Below are positions 22,293-26,632 of a stretch of 26,632 nucleotides of DNA, in pieces; position 1 is the first letter of the stretch, and every line of letters begins with the position of its first letter. The stretch is taken from assembly GCA_001510455.1 (NCBI GenBank), contig LFFH01000008.1:1-26632 (forward strand), read 5' to 3'. The position numbers were made by a program, and so were the translations under genes. This DNA comes from Actinobacteria bacterium casp-actino8 (GTDB lineage: Bacteria > Actinomycetota > Acidimicrobiia > Acidimicrobiales > Ilumatobacteraceae). The notes beneath the pieces were generated by a model. It was not told where the DNA came from. It worked only from the letters and a program-made list of their open reading frames with translations, and searched no databases.

Positions 22293-24560
22293 TCAGTTGC
22301 CCTGGGCGACTTTGGCGCGCACGATGTTGAGCGCCGAGCCGGCCTTGAACCACTCGACCTGCTCGTCGCTGAAGGTGTGCAACGCTTCGAAGTCGATCGT
22401 GCTTCCATCGGGCTTCACGACCTGACAACGAACGTTCTGCCCGGGAACCGGCGGAAGATTCAGGACGTTGATGCGATCGCTCTCGCCGATGAGGTCGTAC
22501 GTGTTCGGATCGGCGAACGTGAGTGGAACGAGACCCTGCTTCTTCAAGTTCGTCTCGTGGATACGAGCGAACGAGCGAGCGAAGATCACGACTCCACCTC
22601 GGAATCGCGGTTCCATGGCTGCGTGCTCGCGAGACGAACCTTCTCCGTAGTTGCGGTCACCGATCGCACACCAGGAGATTCCGGCTTCGCCGTAGCGCTT
22701 CGCGATCTCGGGATACGAACGGGTGCCACCATCGGTGATGTCGAGGCCCTCGCCAGTCGCCCCGGTGAAGGCATTGACCGCACCGAGGAACAGATTCCCC
22801 GAGATGTTCTCGAGGTGACCGCGATACGTGAGCCACTTTCCGGCCGCTGAGATGTGGTCGGTGGTGCACTTGCCCTGCGCCTTCATGAGGATCGGGAGTC
22901 CGAGGTAGTCCTGTCCGTTCCACGCCGGGAATGGCTGGAGGAGTTGGAGTCGCGAACTCTTCGGGTCCACCGAAACGGTGATGGAGTTCCCGTCGGCCGG
23001 CGGAGCCGTGAACGTGTTGCTGCCCGAGTCGTAACCCCGGTCGGGGAGAACTTCGCCGACCGGAGGGTCGAGTCGAACTTCGGTGCCATCGGGAGCCGTG
23101 AGCGTGTCGGTCGTCGGATCGAAGTCGAGTCGACCAGCCAAGGCGATCGCCATGACGGTGTCGGGTGACGTCACGAAGCTCAGCGTGTTGGCCGATCCGT
23201 CGTTGCGCTTGGGGAAGTTTCGGTTGAAGGAGTTGACGATCGAGTTGGGCTTGTCGGTGATCTCCTTGGCCCGTTCCCACTGACCGATGCACGGACCGCA
23301 GGCGTTGGCCAGCACGGTGGCGCCGATGGCTTCGAGGTCGGCGAGAAGTCCGTCTCGCTCGATCGTGGCGCGAATCTGTTCGGAACCCGGTGTGATGAGG
23401 AGTTCACACTTCGCTCGCAAGCCCTTGGCCGCTGCTTGACGGGCGATCGAGGCCGCGCGGGTGATGTCTTCGTACGACGAGTTGGTGCACGATCCGATGA
23501 GGGCGGCTGATACGTCGAGAGGCCAGTCGTTGGCTGCGGCGGCTGTTCCGAGTTCGGACCCGACCTTGTGGGCGCGATCGGGGGAGTGGGGGCCGTTGAT
23601 GAGAGGCTTCAACTGATCGAGGTCGATCTCGACGACCTGGTCGTAGTGCGCTCCGTCGTCGGGACGCAAGTGCTCGGCCACTTTGTCGGCGGCGTCGGCG
23701 ATGTCTTCGCGGCCGGTTGCCTTCAGATACACCGACATGTTGTGGTCGTAGCCGAAGACCGAGCACGTGGCACCGATCTCGGCGCCCATGTTGCAGATGG
23801 TCGCCTTTCCGGTTGCCGAGATGCTGTCGGCCCCGGGACCGAAGTACTCGACGATCGCTCCCGTTCCGCCTTCGACGGTCAGCACGCGGGCCACTTCGAG
23901 GATGACGTCCTTCGGTGACGACCAGCCGCTCAGGGTCCCGGTGAGCTTCACGCCGATGACCTTGGGCCACTTCACGTTGAACGGAAAGCCGGTCATCACG
24001 TCGACGGCGTCGGCGCCGCCGACACCGATGGCGACCATGCCGAGGCCACCGGCGTTCGGTGTGTGGCTGTCGGTGCCGATCATCATGCCGCCCGGGAACG
24101 CGTAGTTCTCGAGGACGACCTGATGGATGATTCCGCTTCCCGGTCCCCAGAAACCGATGCCGTACTTGGCCGAAACGGAACGCAAGAAGTCGTACACCTC
24201 GCGGTTGTCGTCGATCGCGACTCCGAGGTCGATCTTGGCGCCGACCTTGGCGAGGATGAGATGGTCGCAGTGAACTGTCGACGGCACAGCGGTCGTGGGC
24301 AGTCCGGCGGTCATGAACTGCAGGAGAGCCATCTGGGCGGTCGCGTCCTGCATGGCGACGCGGTCGGGATTGAAGTCGGCGTAACTTCCACCCCTCTCCA
24401 TCTCTTGAGCGGCCGGATCGACCAGGTGGTTGACGAGGATCTTCTCGGCCAGCGTGAGGGGACGTCCGAGGCGCTGACGTCCGAGCGCCACGCGTTCGGG
24501 GAGGGTCGCGTACACCTTGTCGACGAGTTCGATGGGGGTTCCGGCAGTCACGGTGCTCAT
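22293..24560 (-). CDS. acn: Aconitate hydratase, mitochondrial type
   Basis: 755 residues from ATG 24560. It isomerises citrate to isocitrate by way of cis-aconitate, using a [4Fe-4S] cluster. The cluster cysteines are C358 ([10 protein letters not shown]), C421 and C424 ([10 protein letters not shown]), the same numbers as in mature pig heart aconitase as I recall them. Substrate motifs include [41 protein letters not shown] and [15 protein letters not shown]. Both the size and the numbering indicate the mitochondrial-type enzyme rather than the 890-900-residue AcnA/IRP type of most actinobacteria. Start choice: TATACT (24573-24568 on this strand) stands 7 bases before ATG, giving a leaderless mRNA. 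A nitroreductase follows. Confidence 0.96.
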   Translation of the reverse strand: MSTVTAGTPIELVDKVYATLPERVALGRQRLGRPLTLAEKILVNHLVDPAAQEMERGGSYADFNPDRVAMQDATAQMALLQFMTAGLPTTAVPSTVHCDHLILAKVGAKIDLGVAIDDNREVYDFLRSVSAKYGIGFWGPGSGIIHQVVLENYAFPGGMMIGTDSHTPNAGGLGMVAIGVGGADAVDVMTGFPFNVKWPKVIGVKLTGTLSGWSSPKDVILEVARVLTVEGGTGAIVEYFGPGADSISATGKATICNMGAEIGATCSVFGYDHNMSVYLKATGREDIADAADKVAEHLRPDDGAHYDQVVEIDLDQLKPLINGPHSPDRAHKVGSELGTAAAANDWPLDVSAALIGSCTNSSYEDITRAASIARQAAAKGLRAKCELLITPGSEQIRATIERDGLLADLEAIGATVLANACGPCIGQWERAKEITDKPNSIVNSFNRNFPKRNDGSANTLSFVTSPDTVMAIALAGRLDFDPTTDTLTAPDGTEVRLDPPVGEVLPDRGYDSGSNTFTAPPADGNSITVSVDPKSSRLQLLQPFPAWNGQDYLGLPILMKAQGKCTTDHISAAGKWLTYRGHLENISGNLFLGAVNAFTGATGEGLDITDGGTRSYPEIAKRYGEAGISWCAIGDRNYGEGSSREHAAMEPRFRGGVVIFARSFARIHETNLKKQGLVPLTFADPNTYDLIGESDRINVLNLPPVPGQNVRCQVVKPDGSTIDFEALHTFSDEQVEWFKAGSALNIVRAKVAQGN

Positions 24561-24581
24561 GGAGACAAGTATAATACAAGT
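24561..24581. promoter_or_regulatory. 21-bp divergent acn/gntR promoter with tandem ACAAGT repeat
   Basis: Only 21 bp separate the two start codons. TATACT (minus, 24573-24568) serves acn with a 7-base gap and TATAAT (plus, 24570-24575) serves gntR with a 6-base gap; the two boxes overlap. ACAAGT occurs at 24565-24570 and 24576-24581, 11 bp apart as at idh. The 9-bp palindrome GTATAATAC lies at the centre (24569-24577). A protein bound here would block both genes. Confidence 0.65.
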
Positions 24582-25313
24582 GTGCGAGAGATCAGGTATC
24601 GAACGATCGCCGAGGAGATCCGTCGTCGGGTGGCCGACGCCGAGTACGCACCAGGTCGTCTCCTGCCGTCGGAATCCGAACTCGGCGCCGAGTTCGACGT
24701 GAGTCGCGTGACGGTGCGACGAGCGCTCGAATCCCTGCGGGACGAAGGATTGCTCGATGCTCGCCAAGGTTTCGGTTGGTTCGTCGCCTCCGAACCGTTG
24801 TTGCAGAGCCTCGGTCGATTGGCCACGATCGAGGCTCAACTGGCCGAAGGAGGCATCCGTCCGGAACGACGCGTTCTCGAGTTCGGTTTCGAACGAGCGT
24901 CACGACGAGTGAAGGCCGTGCTCGGTGCCGACCAGGTTCTTCGGGTGAAGCGTCTGAATCTGGCCGATGGAGAACCATTCGCCGTCGTCACCGTCTGGTG
25001 TCGGGCCGAACTCGGGCAACACCTCTCGCGGGCCGACGTCGAACGTTCACCGTTCTATGAACTGCTCGACGTCCCGTTGAAGGGCGCGGTGCAAACCATC
25101 GGCGCCGACGCCGCGTCGACGGGTGATTCCGAACTCCTCGGTGTTCCGATCGGATCGCCGGTTCTGCGGTGTGTGCGAACCACGACCGACACCGACGGTC
25201 GTGCGGTTCTGTACTCGGAGCACGTGTTCGCCGCTCATCGCACCGAATTCGTGGTCGACCTTCCGTCGGCCGAACCCTCGATGGCTCCGACCGGCCTGCG
25301 CTTGGTGGAATAG
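24582..25313 (+). CDS. GntR-family regulator, HutC subfamily (UTRA domain)
   Basis: 243 residues from GTG 24582, which is chosen over upstream codons because TATAAT ends 6 bases earlier and the protein then opens directly with [17 protein letters not shown]. The GntR winged helix fills about residues 5-70: [44 protein letters not shown]. The remaining 80-240 match a UTRA ligand-binding domain: [59 protein letters not shown] and VLYSEHVF. HutC-type regulators usually repress and are released by a small metabolite. Its divergent position to aconitase and the repeat shared with idh suggest control of both and of itself. The ligand is unknown; citrate-cycle acids are a guess. Confidence 0.92.
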   Translation: MREIRYRTIAEEIRRRVADAEYAPGRLLPSESELGAEFDVSRVTVRRALESLRDEGLLDARQGFGWFVASEPLLQSLGRLATIEAQLAEGGIRPERRVLEFGFERASRRVKAVLGADQVLRVKRLNLADGEPFAVVTVWCRAELGQHLSRADVERSPFYELLDVPLKGAVQTIGADAASTGDSELLGVPIGSPVLRCVRTTTDTDGRAVLYSEHVFAAHRTEFVVDLPSAEPSMAPTGLRLVE

Positions 25314-25353
25314 GTATCAGCCGATAGGCCCCGATCGCTCGTCGACGGACAAC

Positions 25354-25359
25354 TAGCCT
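25354..25359 (+). promoter_or_regulatory. -10 box for second acyltransferase gene
   Basis: TAGCCT fits TANNNT and ends 9 bases before ATG 25369, giving a leaderless or nearly leaderless mRNA. The 40 bp before it, back to the gntR stop, hold no clear terminator. Confidence 0.4.
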
Positions 25360-25368
25360 CGTCACGGC

Positions 25369-26632
25369 ATGAGCGGAGGGATCACGGAGCGGGAGTCGAG
25401 GGCCTCCGTCGTCGAGACTCGCCCGGGGTACGTCGGCGGCCTCGATGGAATCCGAGGAATCGGAGTGGTCATCGTGTTGCTGTACCACCACAGCATCACC
25501 TGGATCACCGGCGGGGAACTTCTGGTGTCGATGTTCTTCACGCTGTCGGGCTTCCTCATCACCCGTCTTCTCGTCGCCGAATGGGGTCGGTCCGGAACCG
25601 TCTCGTTACGGAGCTTCTACGACCGCCGAATCCGACGACTGTTCCCGGCGTCGTTCGCCGTGTTGCTCGGGGTCGCGATCGTTTGGACGGCGTTCCCAGG
25701 TTCTGGTCGACGGTTCGCGCCGTGGGAATGGTTGAGCGGACTCCTGTACTTCGAGAACGTCTATTTGCAGTCGGCCGGTAAGGACTACAGCGGATTGTTC
25801 GGACTCGGCAATCCCTTGCAGCATCTGTGGAGTCTGTCGCTCGAGGAACAGGTGTACCTCGTCTTTCCTGTTCTCGTGCTGCTGCTCATGAAGAGGAAGC
25901 ACACGACTGCTGCGGTCTGGAGGCTCTTCGTCGTTCTCGTGTCGTTGGCAGTGGTCGGCTTCGTTCTCGGTGGTCTGTACACCTCGCGCCCGCCGTTATG
26001 GGACCGTCTGCCCGGACTGGAAGCCCGTTGTGACGGATCGTCGTGTGCCTATTACGCCACCGAAGTTCGCGTGGCCGAGTTCCTGTTGGGGGCGGCCTTC
26101 GCTGTCTTGTGGTCGGTGTGGAAGCACGCACCACGAGTGATCGACACTTTGAAGCGACCCATGTTCGTCGCTCTGTCATGGCCCTTCCTCGTCTTCAGCT
26201 ATCTGGTCTGGTGGAATCTCGGCTGGCGAAACGAATACGCCGACGTGTTCTTCCCCTGGGGTGTGCTGTTCAACGGATTCCTCACGATCGGACTCATACT
26301 CTTCTCGTTGGCCGATGTGGGGATGACGAGGTTTTTGGCCCTGAAGCCGATCGTGTGGATGGGCCACACCACGTACACGATCTATCTGGTTCACTGGCCG
26401 GTCTTCTTGTGGTGGGAGTCGCTCAGGGTCGACGTGTCGTTCCCGCGGTGGCGCATCCCGGTCGTCGATTGGGTGTTGGTCGATCACTTCTGGACCTTCT
26501 GCATCAAGACCTCCATCACCCTCGTCATCGTGGCGATCATCTACTACTCCCTCGAGGATCCGGTTCGTCGTCGCAAGATGTGGGTGGGTCGCCGTCTCTA
26601 CGTCTGGCTGTCGGTCATGGCACTGGTCGGTG
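25369..26632 (+). CDS. Membrane acyltransferase, OafA/YrhL type (3' end outside window)
   Basis: At least 421 residues from ATG 25369, open at the right edge. The Acyltransferase_3 domain starts at about residue 23: GLDGIRGIGVVIVLLYHH with the catalytic His, SMFFTLSGFLITRLLVAE, RSFYDRRIRRLFPASF, LQHLWSLSLEEQVYLVFPVL and TYTIYLVHWPVFLWW. About ten membrane helices are visible, and LEDPVRRRKMW precedes a further helix at the edge. It is a paralogue of the gene at 12658, with the same MSGG start and motif order, but has an extra loop with two cysteines (LEARCDGSSCAYYATEVR). Whether it also ends in an SGNH domain cannot be seen. It probably acylates a surface glycan. Confidence 0.9.
   Translation, partial: MSGGITERESRASVVETRPGYVGGLDGIRGIGVVIVLLYHHSITWITGGELLVSMFFTLSGFLITRLLVAEWGRSGTVSLRSFYDRRIRRLFPASFAVLLGVAIVWTAFPGSGRRFAPWEWLSGLLYFENVYLQSAGKDYSGLFGLGNPLQHLWSLSLEEQVYLVFPVLVLLLMKRKHTTAAVWRLFVVLVSLAVVGFVLGGLYTSRPPLWDRLPGLEARCDGSSCAYYATEVRVAEFLLGAAFAVLWSVWKHAPRVIDTLKRPMFVALSWPFLVFSYLVWWNLGWRNEYADVFFPWGVLFNGFLTIGLILFSLADVGMTRFLALKPIVWMGHTTYTIYLVHWPVFLWWESLRVDVSFPRWRIPVVDWVLVDHFWTFCIKTSITLVIVAIIYYSLEDPVRRRKMWVGRRLYVWLSVMALVG

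Noticed and set aside
22277..22408. Longer N terminus for the nitroreductase
   Set aside because: The added part overlaps the end of aconitase in another frame and is Ser/Arg-rich; the FMN domain begins right after ATG 22276.
24063..24581. Extension of the GntR frame upstream of 24582
   Set aside because: It runs antisense through aconitase. The promoter box and the GntR domain boundary both place the start at GTG 24582.

Overview
The window is about 26.6 kb of GC-rich bacterial DNA (roughly 62% GC by eye), packed with genes and with very short intergenic gaps. Several features point to an actinobacterium, probably a deep-branching one of the Acidimicrobiia kind: a BldD-like regulator with the RxD-X8-RxxD signature, a 6C-like structured RNA with cytosine-run loops, GTG starts, and a repeated pattern of TANNNT -10 boxes 6-7 nt upstream of start codons, which indicates leaderless mRNAs. 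The lineage is an inference; there is no rRNA here to settle it.

Layout. 1-7646 (+): the end of an MFS exporter, a HisD-family dehydrogenase with altered active-site residues, a class I DNA photolyase, then hrcA-dnaJ-rsmE, a bldD-like gene and hemW, most of them overlapping or nearly touching (protein quality control, rRNA modification, heme trafficking). 7687-7763 (+): tRNA-Val(GAC), overlapped antisense by the 3' end of a LuxR-type regulator gene (-), followed by an aldo/keto reductase (-) and a divergent EamA transporter (+). 10448-14634 (+): an idh - quinone oxidoreductase - acyltransferase/SGNH operon. 14621-17473 (-): citrate synthase followed by a membrane-anchored sulfite-oxidase-type molybdoprotein. 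17626-19919 (-): a LysR regulator followed by a remodelled acyl-CoA carboxylase carboxyltransferase. 20003-20118 (+): a 6C-like small RNA with its own promoter and terminator. 20171-21595 (+): a HAD phosphatase-PlsC acyltransferase fusion. 21608-24560 (-): aconitase followed by a nitroreductase. 24582-25313 (+): a GntR/HutC regulator divergent from aconitase. 25369-end (+): a second membrane acyltransferase, cut by the window edge.

How it fits together. Citrate synthase, aconitase and isocitrate dehydrogenase, the first three steps of the TCA cycle, lie within 14 kb in three separate transcription units. The idh promoter and the 21-bp acn/gntR divergent promoter carry the same tandem element, ACAAGT-N5-ACAAGT, which I noticed nowhere else in the window. 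This makes the GntR protein the best candidate for a local regulator of aconitase and isocitrate dehydrogenase. A second regulatory hub lies at 19920-20170, where three CTATC/GATAG half-sites with LysR-like T-N11-A geometry sit between the LysR-carboxyltransferase unit and the promoter of the 6C-like RNA.
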